In this document: piece by piece, positions 33,194 through 44,341 of the stretch
Numbering within the stretch: position 1 is the first letter of the stretch
Layout: each line of letters begins with the position of its first letter
From: Mytilinidion resinicola
Taxonomy: Eukaryota > Ascomycota > Dothideomycetes > Mytilinidiales > Mytilinidiaceae
Reading direction: 5' to 3'
Assembly (NCBI RefSeq): GCF_010093595.1
Contig: NW_022985437.1
Span: 893,380 to 957,379, forward strand
Length of the DNA stretch: 64,000 nucleotides
The notes under the pieces: model-generated
Seen by the model: only the letters and a program-made list of their open reading frames with translations
Told to the model about the DNA's origin: nothing
Databases searched by the model: none
Program-made: the position numbers and the translations under genes

Positions 33194-34724
33194 TCATATC
33201 AATGCTTCTAGTCCCACGAAGCCAAAAGCCCATGCCACAACCCACCATCCCGAGGCATTCGCCGGCCCCGGTTTCGCAGCTGCCCCGTCGCTTGAGACCC
33301 AGTATAGACCTCTGTTATAACGGTTGGGGCACCATTGGGCCCGGTAGTGGAGAGAGTCACTAGGGCGGTAGGTGAGACTATCGAGGTTATCAGGACCGGT
33401 GACCCATTCGACGCCGTTGCTGAGATTGTGACCACGAATAGAGGGGCGGTCTCCGGCAGTATGGTTGACGTTATCACGGTTAGTATCCAGTTTGGTGCGA
33501 TTGTCGAGTATGTCTCGACGCTAGGAGGTATTGCAGGTATGATTGATGTTATTATGGTCGGTTCGCCATTTGGCACGTTCGTCGAGTAAATTACGGTGCT
33601 GGGAGGTGCTTCGGGTATAACTGACATGATCACGATTGGTTCACCGTTTGGTGCGGTCGTCGAATAGGTCACCACGCTAGGAGGTATCCCCTGCATGGTT
33701 GACGTTATTACGATTGGTGCGCCATTTGGCGCAGTCATCGAATATTTCACAATACCAGGCGCTGCTGTGATCTGGGGAGGGCTCAGTTCGGGAAGTGACG
33801 GCGTGACGCTTGGAGCGCTTTGAGTATCTGATGGAACTGTCTTGCTTCCTGGTGTTGCTGGCGGCTGCGGAACTGCAGGAGTTTGAAGAGGCTGGGAGGT
33901 AACTCCTGGGGTTTGAGAAGGCTGAGTAGATCCTGGTGGTGTGCTAGATCCACTAGGAGAGTTGCTTGGGACAGTGACGGTCCCGAGAACGTCGGCCTCA
34001 GCTGTTGTCTCGGTAAATGCAGTTGCAGTTAACTCCAATTCGCTCGTAATTGCTTGTATATTCGTCATGGACGTGCAATCCGTTACATGTTCTCCATCGA
34101 ACTGCTCCACGACTGTACTCAGCGTGTCGAGATATGGTAATACGGGCGCAAAGAAGGTATAATCCTCGGAAAGAGGGAATACGAAGCTGGCTGGATTTGT
34201 CGTCGCTGGGAGTGTAAGCTTCCTGGAAGCGCTGATTTGCACGCATGTTGAAGTGGCAGCAAGCGACCCAGTTGTGAGTGACGCTGGTATATCGGCTCCG
34301 CCCTGGAATTGCTCTACGATGAGGTAGGCCGTCGGAGACGTCCGTTAAAATCAAAAGTCAGTAGGATGCCGTTTATATTTAACCGAGGTTTTCAGAGTAG
34401 GAGACTAACATGGTGACCCCATGGGTTACAGTTGTGCTACCGATGAAATTTTATGTTGTTGGCGGCAGAGATATTTAGGGGAATCGTAGAATAGCTTGTA
34501 GTATTTGTCCCGTTACACCAAGGTGTGACGACAGGTACCACAGTGCGAGTAACTGTCGGTACAGATCCACTGACAAAGTTGATTTGTGTGACTATCCATG
34601 CACCTATCGCGCAGCCAGTACATGGACTACTCTGATTCGCAAAGCTCTGTGAGCTTGCCTCGATTACAAGACTGACAAGACAGTTTAACGCCAGCAAGGC
34701 ATGACTACTTTGGAGTACCCTCAT
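33194..34724 (-). pseudogene. broken GPI-anchored-type surface glycoprotein with 26-aa repeats
   Basis: The start at 34724 gives a good signal peptide (MRVLQSSHALLALNCLVSLVIEASS). A Ser/Thr-rich ectodomain follows, then Pro/Thr stalk sequence (PSGSSTPPGSTQPSQTPG) and about six 26-residue repeats (78-bp period, 33300-33770) of the type APNGAPIVITSTMQGIPPSVVTYSTT. The tail in another frame, PGPANASGWWVVAWAFGFVG, is typical of a GPI-attachment signal and ends at 33194. Three lesions break it. An extra base in the T4 run at 34449-34452 shifts the frame near FIGSTTVTHGVT. The next intron (GTTAGT donor) lacks an AG acceptor before the downstream exon near 34323. A one-base shift near 33295 separates the repeats from the tail. 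It was probably a cell-wall protein. It could still be partly expressed. Confidence 0.65.
33300..33770 (-). repeat. 78-bp tandem repeats (26-aa units) in the surface-protein relic
   Basis: The unit contains GG(T)(T/G)CGCCATTTGG-like cores at about 33564, 33642 and 33721, spaced 78 bp, plus more diverged units on the proximal side. In protein they read (A/V/G)PNG(A/E)P..ITS...PPS....ST. Repeats of this kind vary in number in fungal adhesin-like proteins. Confidence 0.75.
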
Positions 34725-35729
34725 GACCGGCCTGGAAAACTGATATTCGATGGAATAGACTGACTAATGATTGAGCGTGAGGCTGAAACGGATCGAAGAA
34801 ATGACATTGAGATAGTGAAGAAGGATAACAGCAGGATTTAATGTTTTCGAGGCTGCCAGCACTCCACTGCCACCCATACAGTATCCCTACATCAGCATTT
34901 TGGTGCACCGGCAGATGAGGCTTTTGTCGCTCCGGGCGGGAGGGTCCATATTGGGATAATTGCACGAGGTGCAGATCTAACAAGGCTGAAGTCCCGTGTG
35001 AAAGATTAGACACAGCTAACAGGTCTGACTTGTATCTGCAGGTGCTGCTCTACGCGAATGTAACTACTCCTGCACGCGTGAGCCATGTTGTGTGGTGGTT
35101 GGTAAGGGAGAAGCACCTGAGAAGGCTGAACGTGTTGCACCGGCGTGGTCCAAGCTCACGGAGTCTTTCTTAACGTCCTTTCACTCTTGCATCATGAGAA
35201 TACAAGGAAGCCAGCACATACTACAAAAACATCACATCAAATTCCTTACGAGAAGGCTTAAGTCCCTGGGTGATGGCCTGCCTGGACAGGGGTACACATC
35301 ACTTATCCACGTTTCCCTATTGCCCCGATACACATTTTGCAGCTAATGCATGCATGCTGTATCGATGCCTGCATAAGCACTGGTGATAGGACAGGCATCC
35401 TGGCGTCTTGACAGCAGAATTGGGCGATGAGGCTCTATTCCAGCCTTGTTGACCTTTTCAGGCTGAGTATGGCCCCCGCACTCTGTCTAAGGCCCTAGAA
35501 GTCGCTGGCACTTCAGATTTCACTCCAGTGCCCCCTTCCCGCTATCTAATGAAAACTCGGTTATTAGATATTGTATCTGAATCTGCACAGGTACACTGGT
35601 TTGGCGCTGCTTGACCTGCTTGACCTGCTTGGGCCCATATTAAGAAGTTCGAAAGAAACGTTTTGAACAGTGTGGAAGACCTACAGGCTACTTCAAACGG
35701 CGTTATCCTCTCGTCCTTCGCCTTCTCAT
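34725..35729. other. intergenic between two divergent pseudogenes
   Basis: About 1 kb with no supported gene. A CTTGACCTG tandem (35607-35630) is the only local repeat noticed. A 107-codon frame at 35542-35865 minus is antisense to the start of the protease relic and is rejected. Confidence 0.4.
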
Positions 35730-36910
35730 GAGCATCAAATGGCGCGCCTCTTTGCCAGGCAGACTCCAAACCCAGCACCGTTCTTATTTCCGCCATCTCA
35801 GAATTGGGATGGCAACGATGGCGCCTAGTCGACGTTTTTAAATTCAAGTTGGCAATCCACCCCAAGGCTTTCGGGTTCTTGTTTCAACGGCAGGTCAAGA
35901 GACATGGGTTTCACTTGTAGACGGTTGCGGTGGTGCCAGCCCTGAAGATGTGGCGATCTTCGAGGCGTTGAGCCTTTTCACTCGGCCTCAAGCCTGGGCT
36001 TCCGTACAAATATTTCGAGTATCTGGCGCTCGATGTGTATATTTAAATTGGATCTTGAGAAGCATCTTGGTTTCACCGGAAACGGACTCTATGGTTTGGA
36101 TACCGTCGCTCTCGGCACCGATGGACAGAGTGGTCCAGCTCTCCCAAATCAAGTGGTTTCTGGAGTTGCTACCAAAGAGTACTTTCTAGGAGTCTTTGCT
36201 CTCGGACCCAAACCTACCAACTTCATAGGTACAAATAGGTCCTTGTCCTACATGAAGAGTCTAAAGGATGCTGCTTTAATACCAAGTCTCAGCTGGGGCT
36301 ACACGGCTGGAGCTTCCTATCGTATGATATCTATCGTTGTCGGTTGTCCTAGACTATCAGCAACTGACGTCTTTGGCTTCCACGTGATATCTGTGACAAA
36401 TTTGAAACCGCATTTGGATTAACATATGACGATTCCACAGACCGATATACGATCCATGACAACAACCGCAGCAAACTCCAACAATCTAACACCACCATTA
36501 TATTCATCCTTAGCGCTAGTACCTATGGCGGCAATACTACCAACATCGTACTTCCCTATAGTGCGTTTGACCTCCAGGCAAGCTGGCCCATTTACGAGAA
36601 TGCTACAAACTACTTTCCTCTTCGGCGCGGCGCCAACGACTCCCAGTACACTCTCGGTTGTGCATTTTTTTAGAAGGCATACGTGATTGCCGATTATGAG
36701 CGGTCTGAGTTCTCCGTCTCCCAGGCTGTATTCACGTCTCCGATGCCTTTGGAGAACATCATGGCCATCCAAACCCTGGGTAATGCATCAGTGCCGAACA
36801 ACACAACATCACATCACTCATCTAGCAGTCACTCTCTTGCAGGAGGGGCGATTGCAGGCATCGTTATCGGCGCTATCGTGGGTCTTGTGATCATAACCGC
36901 TGCCACATAG
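35730..36910 (+). pseudogene. broken aspartic-protease-like (peptidase A1) gene
   Basis: Pieces of one A1-like protein appear in order in shifting frames. From 35736 come FLFPPSQNWDGNDGA then TAG (35826-35828), where Trp is expected. GNPPQGFRVLVSTAGQETW starts near 35853. LDLEKHLGFTGNGLYGLDTV comes next, then VSGVATKEYFLGVFALGPKP and LIPSLSWGYTAGASYR. A frame change near 36400 precedes FGLTYDDSTDRYT and VLPYSAFDLQASWPIY. A TAG at 36671-36673 sits where the family usually has Gln, followed by KAYVIADYERSEFSVSQA. The end is a membrane segment, GGAIAGIVIGAIVGLVII. Intact relatives are GPI- or membrane-bound cell-surface proteins, many lacking the first catalytic Asp. The stops fit G-to-A and C-to-T changes. 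Confidence 0.75.
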
Positions 36911-37591
36911 TCATCCCTTCTCACTATTTTGAGACGCTTGGGTGTTGCCTTCTAATGCCCTTCTCTAAAGCCTTCTTGCTGCATAGGAAGTTAGAATGCT
37001 GATCAAGAGAGCTTCAGGGGATGCACGGGGACATATGAGGTAGTCTAGAAGAGGCCAAATCACGTGACAATTCCCAACTGATAACATGTTCCAGTACAAT
37101 TTCTGTCAAGAAGCCATAGTGCTCAAGATAGGCTTAAGGCTGTGAAGTCACGGGAGAAAGCATCAATTATCATATACTCCATTTCAATGGTGTATTTTTC
37201 ACTCCCCACTGCCCATGGATATCATCCGAGTATGTCCATTTGCATTCGCAGTCACAAATCCGGCCATCTACTCCTTCAGATCTCTGAACCATTTCAACCT
37301 CAGGCATGATATGCCGCCAACGCCATATCCCTCGCCCTACCCCAAGCCGAAAATCAAACCTGGGTGCGCATAATGGAGCCCCTTTCGGGCCAACCATTAT
37401 GCTGCGGAAAGAAGATGAAGGTCCATGAAAATTAAGGTTTTTTCCGGGAAAGGAATGAAAAGGGAAGATTGAAGCGCTGCTGTGGATGGTGGTTTATACC
37501 TCTTTCGAATGCACAGCAGACCCCCTAATACGCAAGAGACCAGTATATGTAATGGAGCAATGCCAGTGACCAAATAGGAAGTGAGAGAGAG
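36911..37591. other. intergenic
   Basis: 680 bp holding the 3' flanks of the protease relic and of the GTPase gene. An ATCACGTGAC palindrome-like site lies near 37060. No gene was found. Confidence 0.4.
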
Positions 37592-40500
37592 CTACTCGTC
37601 ATGGCTATGAAGGTTGGACTGGTCGTCTGCTACGTCTGGTAGGGTGGATAGAGCAACAGACGGCACAGCGGACTTCGGAGCGCTGTATCCTGAATCCCAG
37701 AACCGAGTGCCGGTGTCATCGCGCTTTGTGTTTTCATGACTGTTGGATGGGGCTGTTGTAGCAGAAGCCGCTCGCGAAGTAGTACCATCGTCGTTGACAT
37801 TGTCCTTGTCCATGTCCTCATCATCGTCTTGCATCTCACTAAAGTCGACACCGCTTTCCTTGTCATCGCCCTCATCTGCCGGCCCGTCCTTCGCTTCCTC
37901 AATGGTTTCGTCAATCTCGCCATCAAGGACTGATTTGAAACGGTCGTCTGCGCTAAGTAGAATTTCGAGAACATTCTTCCTCAGCATACGCTCAGCCCTA
38001 GGCATCACTTGGCCTGGACGAATGTGAGCTCCGCCGAGTATTACCATGTAGTCGCGGCGCATGTTTTCAAAAATAGCGTCTCCACGCTCCCTCATTGACT
38101 CGTCTACGGTTTCCACCATTTTCGATAAGCGCTCTTTGACGGTGTCGGTAGCATCGCGGAACATGGAATTCTTTTCCTGCTCCACGTGAACAGCCATGAT
38201 GCCTTTCATGCGCACGAACATTCCGGTACCTGATACACATTTCATTAGCGAATTGGCGGTCTTCAGTAAAGAGGCATGCCTTACCGACTTGGCTACTGCA
38301 ATTGTCGTAGCCTGACTGCATGGCTGCAGCGATGACCGGCGTGAACTCCCGATTGGCATCGCGCTGCCATTCAGTCATGATCTGTGCCATCGCACCGGCA
38401 AGATCCATGAAACTCTTCTGGTATTTGGGGAGCTGCTGGGCAAGGATAGCGAGGCCGTGTGTTGCAGTTCCGACCAGTTGAGCCCTCGTTTCCATGGCTT
38501 TGTGAAACGTGATCAGGTTATTGTACGACACACGAGTATAGTTCTGCAACGCATGTGGTAGCCGACGTTGGAAAGCGCGCTCCCACCCACTCGCGAGTCG
38601 CTTGGTGATGGGTTCGGCCAGTTCCGCGTTGAAGTCTCGTAGACCTTTCGACCCAGCAAACACACCATCTCGCCGAACTGTGGCCCTGTAGGTTCCCCAG
38701 TGCAGGCCGCCTTGATGTTGGGGGGCACTCCAACGGGCGGCAGTAGGCACAGCGTTTGTTGCAGCCTCTGATATCGCTTCATCGTACTTGTCATAGATAT
38801 TCTCGGTGAGGCTATCTTTCATTTCGTTTGCGCAAGCTGTGACGGATTTCTCCAAGCCCTTTCCGAGTTCCTCAAGTTTCCTATTTAGGAATTGAGCTTG
38901 TTTGCGCCTGTCTTCGTCCGTGAAGTTGATGCCACTCCCATCGTTCGATGACCAAAGGTTCAAAGATGTAAGCAACTGGCTCAGATTGTTCAAGAAGGTG
39001 CGGCAGGTCGACGCCCTTCCAGCTTCCGTGAGCTTTTTGCAGTGAGCTTGTAGCTGAGGAATCCCAGTTTCGTCCACAGATGTGAACCCTGGCACGGGGG
39101 CATCCTTCTTGAGACGCCCGCAGAGTTTCTGGTAAGCCCTACTACTAACGCAAAATACTGGCAATGTGCGGGCAACATGGTCGTAGTCCCGGATGTCCTC
39201 ATCAGGGTTGAAATTTCCCTCGTCTTGCTCCATTGCGTTCTCTTGGTCAAGCTCTTTGATTCCAGCAGCGAAATCTAGCTGAATTGCACCCTTAGAATAT
39301 TGGTTGCGGCCGGCGATGCAGATTGCGCTCATCTTGGCTTTGACATCAGCACGTTTTTCCTTAAGTTGGCGTATATCTTGCCTTGCAGCTTTGATTTTTT
39401 CGTCCATCCCTTTTCTCTGGGTCCGAGCATTCTTTTTACTATCCTTTAGCTCGTTGATCTTATCATGGACTTGCTCCTCAGTGAGAGGAGTGCAGTCTGT
39501 ACGGTTCTCATCGTCGGACTGCTCTCTATTGGAGTCGCCGGAACCGCTCCTGACTTCGAAGTCGTCGTCGGCAGAATCCGGTGTCCGATCTCGTCTTTTT
39601 TGAGACTTGGCCGGAGAAGAATTCCGCTTTCGCTTGCCTTTACTCTTCGGTGGATAAACTGTGCGGCCGTCTTGAACGTCGTCTTCAATTGTTCCCCAGG
39701 TTTCCAGCTCGTCGTCCATTTCCTCAATTATATCTGTGTATATTTGCTTGGATTCTTGGAACTCGGTTATCTTCTCTTCTAGATCCTTGACTTGATGATT
39801 CAGTGACCGCTCTTCCTGGTCAAAGTCAGATACTTCCTCATCCAAACCAAGACTGTCGGCGGCTTCAGTAATCGAGATATCATCTGTTTTGCTACAAATG
39901 AACGTGATGTTGGAGTATGTCCCGTCGTACTTTAATTGACGTTTAAAGGAATCCCCCAGGAGAGATTTGGCTGCTTTATCATCAACCGCGCGGTTGATGG
40001 GGGCAACGATCCAAAGTCCAGTACATTGTTTCATGTACCCTTGGGCGACGGCTGATCTGGCCGCGTTGGAGTCGTGCACACCAGGAAGGTCCACAATCAC
40101 AGCCCCAGTTGACAACGCAGGAGACTTGGTGTAGATCTTCACCACCTTGATCAACGGCCAGAACTCCATGGTTTTCTTTTCCTTTTTTTTCTCAGCATAC
40201 TTGCCGGCGACCTTCGTATCCTTCTCTTTGCTATCAACGTAATGCTGAAGTTGGCTGTAAAATCTATCAGGCTGCGATTCGAAGATCTTTCGAGTTTTTC
40301 CAAGCACGTTCATGACCGACTTGTCCCTCAAAAGTGACTCGACCGTGCTGCCAGCCAGCATATCCTTAGTCTTCTGAGGAAATACAGCTTTGAATTTAGC
40401 CCAAGCCACTCCAGCCTCACTATCTGGATCAGTGCAATCTCTGGAGACTTCGCCGTCAGGACCAAGAAGATCTTTGAGCAACACGCTCATCTCTTTCTCC

Positions 40501-41681
40501 CAGTCTGCCTTGCTAATGAACTCGATTTCGGCAGAATACTTCTTGCGTTCGTCCTTGCTATCATTCCACGACATTTCTGTTACAACTGCAGTACATGCGC
40601 GCATGCAGTTGGTGGGGACGAGTCGCTCCTCATCAAGCATCGCGTTAATAACGCTACTCTTTCCAGCACCGGTGTTGCCTACGACACCTACGACGGTGCG
40701 TTGTCGTATCGCGAGCTTGCGAACGCTATCGATCGACGCAACCCATTGCTGCGCATCGGGAATGGCTCCGAAGTTGGCCGAGAACGTCTCTTGAAGATTG
40801 TTCAGCAAAACCAGGGCTTTACGTACTCCCATTTCCAAAATATCCGGAGACGCGTCGTCCATTAATCGTTGAAGATGCTCCGTCGAAGGCGTTGGCGCTG
40901 GCTCTAGCTCTGGCGACTCATCCTTCGTCTGAGCGGCTTCGGCCATAATGGAATCACCATCAGCTTCGATACTAGATATACCGGGTGGAGGATCCTCTTG
41001 CTCATTCTTGATCTGGGGCTTCGTGTTCTGTGGTGATTTAAATCTTGTAGCCCTAGCCCCCATATCCGGCGTGGAGCTCCGAACGGCCTGAGGGGCAGTG
41101 GCCTCACGGAGACCCTCCTGAACTGAAGTTGGGCCAGTGGACTCTGGAGGACTATCAGCCATGTTCTCATCTCTAGTCGCATTGTTTGCAGTAGTCGTGC
41201 TGTCGGGCACGACTGACAACGGCTGGGGTGCCTTCGCGTTACTAGGGGTTATTGACCGGAGTTGCGATTCCGCTGTCAATTGTCGGTTGACAGGCTGCAG
41301 AGCGGGTCGAGGTGCTTCAAATCTCAGCACAGCGCGAAAGATGACGATGTTATCACCATAGCTGTTCAGGTCGGCAAGTTGGGCACTGTCCGCAGGCGCC
41401 TTGCCGTCCAGTTCCAAAGATATCTCGTCGGGGAATCGCTTCTCGTATTCCGAATTGAGTATCTGCACGGTAATTCTCTGTCGCAACATGTTAGCTAGAC
41501 CTTACTGGGGTTGGGGCAGGCTACAAACCCCATGTGCTTTGATCCAGAGGAAATCGCCTTCAGTCGATGGTTCCGCGTCGGCAAGGTCATGCTTCAGGAT
41601 ACCAACCCAGTACCGCTTTTTTGCGATCTCCTGGTCAGGCTTGAGGGTTTTCGCCTTCTCATGAAATGCGCGATAGTCCAT
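37592..41681 (-). CDS. large dynamin-superfamily GTPase, SLIP-GC-like
   Basis: Exons 41681-41529, 41477-38285 and 38229-37592 (introns of 51 and 55 nt) give 1327 aa. Exon 1 is MDYRAFHEKAKTLKPDQEIA...DFLWIKAHG, joined in phase to RITVQILNSEYEKRF. After 260 mostly disordered residues comes the G domain: G1 GNTGAGKSS at 318-326, G3 DLPGVHD and G4 CSKTDD. Coiled-coil and charged regions follow (QEERSLNHQVKDLEEKITEFQE; GKRKRNSSPAKSQKRRDRTPD, a likely nuclear signal). A helical stalk-like region ends in a very acidic tail (MQDDDEDMDKDNVNDD). The closest known relatives are the nuclear GTPase SLIP-GC group. Filamentous fungi carry expanded, mostly uncharacterised members. The site of action is probably nuclear; the role is unknown. 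Confidence 0.85.
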
Positions 41682-42398
41682 GCTGAGCACAGCGGTACGC
41701 GCAGAACCGCCGGCCAGACGAGAAGGAGTCGGCTTCGACAACAGGTAGATGGAGCGCGCGCGTCGGGGTGGCGCAATTGGCTCCAGTGAGGAAGTCCTAT
41801 TGATGGAGTAGCATAGAAGTTTACGTATACTCAGGTTGGGTCCTCATAGACGCAGGGTTGGTTAATGATCGTTGTGAAGGCTGTGGGTGAAGTCGCGTGC
41901 AAGTGAGCAGGTCAAGTCACCAGAAGATCCGTGGAGCGCGATTACGGTTAGTGCGGTCCCGAGGTCACGGGTGCACGTGCAGTAGCGCACTATAAGTGGT
42001 ATGAAAAACATTGGTACTTCAAGTGGATACTGCCCTCTTCCTCGTCACAAAGATTCAAATAGTGTTCCGTAGAAGAATGCCCAGGTATTTATCAGCTTCT
42101 TCAAGCCTCCAGATGACTGCTTCAATGTTAACAGAAAGGCATGTTTGCAGCCGGTCACAAGGATATTCTGCAATAAAATTGCGCTGGGCACAGGGTTGAC
42201 TATAGAAAACGTTCATCCAAATCTGAACTGAAGGATTTGTGACTATCACTCCATGTACCACAGAAAGACCTCCCTAGAACAACATGGTGCGTCTATTTGA
42301 TGTGACGGAAAAACTGATCTATCACTCCGTAGAGTTCCCGGCACAATTGGATAGGTATGCTCTGCCCTCATCTTTGGTGCATGTCAGCTGCGGAGCTT
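41682..42398. other. upstream region of the GTPase gene
   Basis: No supported gene. The region just upstream of 41681 stays open in the GTPase frame as far as a TTG near 41741, so a longer N-terminus from an upstream exon cannot be excluded. Confidence 0.35.
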
Positions 42399-42620
42399 AC
42401 AGTACTAGGCCATGCCTCCATCTAAACGAATCTGTCATTGCTTAGATGCATTCTCAATCGACACGCACCACAATCTGAACCGGACCAGCTAAGACACTGG
42501 CGGTTGGCGCGCTTCCAAGAGTCGGCTCATATCACGCGTTGGTAAAACTTACCTCCGGCCTAGATCTTCGGTACTACGCCCATGCCCCAAGCAGTGTTGA
42601 CCAGGCATACACAGAGGTAA
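42399..42620 (+). repeat. dispersed repeat family, copy D
   Basis: Shares ACAGTACTAGGCCATG (42399-42414) and CCCCAAGCAGTG (42585-42596) with copy A at nearly equal spacing, although the interior is much more diverged. Downstream of CCAAGCAGTG about 40 bases also resemble the right arm of the 18.6-kb MITE (TTGACCAGGCATACACA against TAGACAGGTGTACACA). Confidence 0.55.
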
Positions 42621-42997
42621 GGCCATGAGGCACTGCTTTCTACCTTCCTATCGAACTACCGTAAGCTGTCAGCCATAGCCAGCACGCACCGTTGGTGTTT
42701 GGCCGTGACTTTGTTAAAGTTAACAATGCCTTTGTCCAATCTCTCCGCAGCCTTTATCATCGCCATATATCCAGATTGTCTTTGTTCTCAGAGTCCGCCT
42801 TTAAGATGGGTATCGTACACAAAGCTATTGTTGGGCCATGGTCGTTTGATTATGTCTTTGTCATCGAGCCTACACTCAACATGTAAAATGCGTTCTATAG
42901 TCTGGGAGGCGATAAGTATAGCTGGTTAGCACGGAAAGGAAATTCCTACCTCTAACTCGACTTACTGAGCTTGATTCTACTCGGTTTGCCAACTACC

Positions 42998-44341
42998 ATG
43001 GGCATATCCGCTCGAGCAGACGAGGATGCTGCAGCACGAACACCACAGAAGCTCATCGCGTATGCCAACTCCAATGATCGCTACCGTCTCTTCAATGATG
43101 TGTCTGTACCCTTCCCAGATCTAGAGGATAACATACATCCAGTCTTTCGACGATCAAACTTTCGCAATGTGGGATTCTCTCTCTACCAGAAAATCCGGCC
43201 CAGCCTTCGATTGGCGTCGTTGTTTCTTGAATCCGAAGCAATGCTTGGATGGTTTATCCGTCCAGCCTTCGGAACGCCGATTCCAGCGTCACAATCGCGA
43301 AAGGTTTTCTTGACAGAACCCAAGCGTTCCCGACAGCGAACGGCAGAAATGATTCGCGAAATCCGCTCCTTACTAATAGGTTTGTCGTACAGTGTCGAAT
43401 TTCACTTTGTCGAGGAGTTGAAATGCTTTGCTCTCACGTGTAAAGACACCAGCAAGGAGACATCGTACCTTGCTAAATTCTGGAGTCCAGTCTTCACGTC
43501 GGCCCACCCTACAACCATAAAACTCCGCGACACCAATAGGGAGTTTATTGAATACGACTATTCTTCCAGCAGCCTTTGCGACAGATTACGCTTTGACTTC
43601 ATGTTCGCGACTACGATCCTTCACGAGTTGACGCATGCATTCGGTATTATGATTCGAGGTAACTTGAGAGAACCGTACTACGACTTGACTGATCCCCAAG
43701 CAGAGTTCGGATGGTCATGGGAACGCTTCGCTTTAACAGGTATCATCAACCCTTTCGATCGGACATCAGCTCGAGTATCCTTCTTGATGTGGAAGGTATG
43801 GCTCGACGACGACGAAGCGTACGCTAACGGGGGAAAGGAGTGGACTGCAGTGCCAGTTCAATGGGTCAGTCAATGGTTCCAAAAGTCCACTTGGGATGCG
43901 ATCGCAGAGTACGGACCTGAAGCAGTCGCGCCGCCTTCTTGCGACCTGAAACTACACTGCACACGCGATGGACTCTATACAGTGCTTTCAGACAACGAGG
44001 AGGTCCTGAGGGACGTTCTCGAGCTGAAGTCGGAAGCATTGGCCGCTCATCGGTCGACATTGCCTGGAACGAAACCGTCTTCTCTGATGAGCGTGAGAAC
44101 CATCAAAACAAACAACAAAACTCATCCGACCTTTGCGCAGGAGACAATCGCAAGGAGATTGGTGAGTGTCTCATCTCGAGCCTCTCGCGCTCTTGATCAA
44201 GCTGGTCTAACTTTGGGCGCCATGCCTCCACTCCTGCATGGGACTGCACTCAAACGTCGACGAGAAGGGAGTGCCGGCGACGCCGATAGTGACGATGGGG
44301 TAAACTCACCTCATTCGCGATGGAAAAGACCCAGAGTCTGA
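42998..44341 (+). CDS. zincin-like protein with HELTH motif
   Basis: The ATG at 42998 (context CTACCATGG) gives 447 aa in a single exon; the open frame begins a little further upstream but without an ATG. The central domain has FDFMFATTILHELTHAFGIMI, a zinc-metalloprotease motif HExxH at residues 209-213 with Gly three positions on. About 20 residues later comes DLTDPQAEFGWSWERF, whose Glu residues could be the third ligand. The N-terminal half is globular-looking with no signal peptide. The C-terminus is basic and disordered (LKRRREGSAGDADSDDG and RWKRPRV), suggesting nuclear location. It may be an intracellular metallopeptidase or a zincin-fold protein without activity. I cannot place it in a named MEROPS family. 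Confidence 0.7.
   Translation: MGISARADEDAAARTPQKLIAYANSNDRYRLFNDVSVPFPDLEDNIHPVFRRSNFRNVGFSLYQKIRPSLRLASLFLESEAMLGWFIRPAFGTPIPASQSRKVFLTEPKRSRQRTAEMIREIRSLLIGLSYSVEFHFVEELKCFALTCKDTSKETSYLAKFWSPVFTSAHPTTIKLRDTNREFIEYDYSSSSLCDRLRFDFMFATTILHELTHAFGIMIRGNLREPYYDLTDPQAEFGWSWERFALTGIINPFDRTSARVSFLMWKVWLDDDEAYANGGKEWTAVPVQWVSQWFQKSTWDAIAEYGPEAVAPPSCDLKLHCTRDGLYTVLSDNEEVLRDVLELKSEALAAHRSTLPGTKPSSLMSVRTIKTNNKTHPTFAQETIARRLVSVSSRASRALDQAGLTLGAMPPLLHGTALKRRREGSAGDADSDDGVNSPHSRWKRPRV

Noticed and set aside
35542..35865. 107-codon minus-strand frame
   Set aside because: Antisense to the N-terminal end of the aspartic-protease relic and lacks features.
34437..36910. Idea that the two divergent surface genes form an active adhesin/protease pair
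   Set aside because: Both carry multiple independent disabling changes, so a functional pair is not supported.
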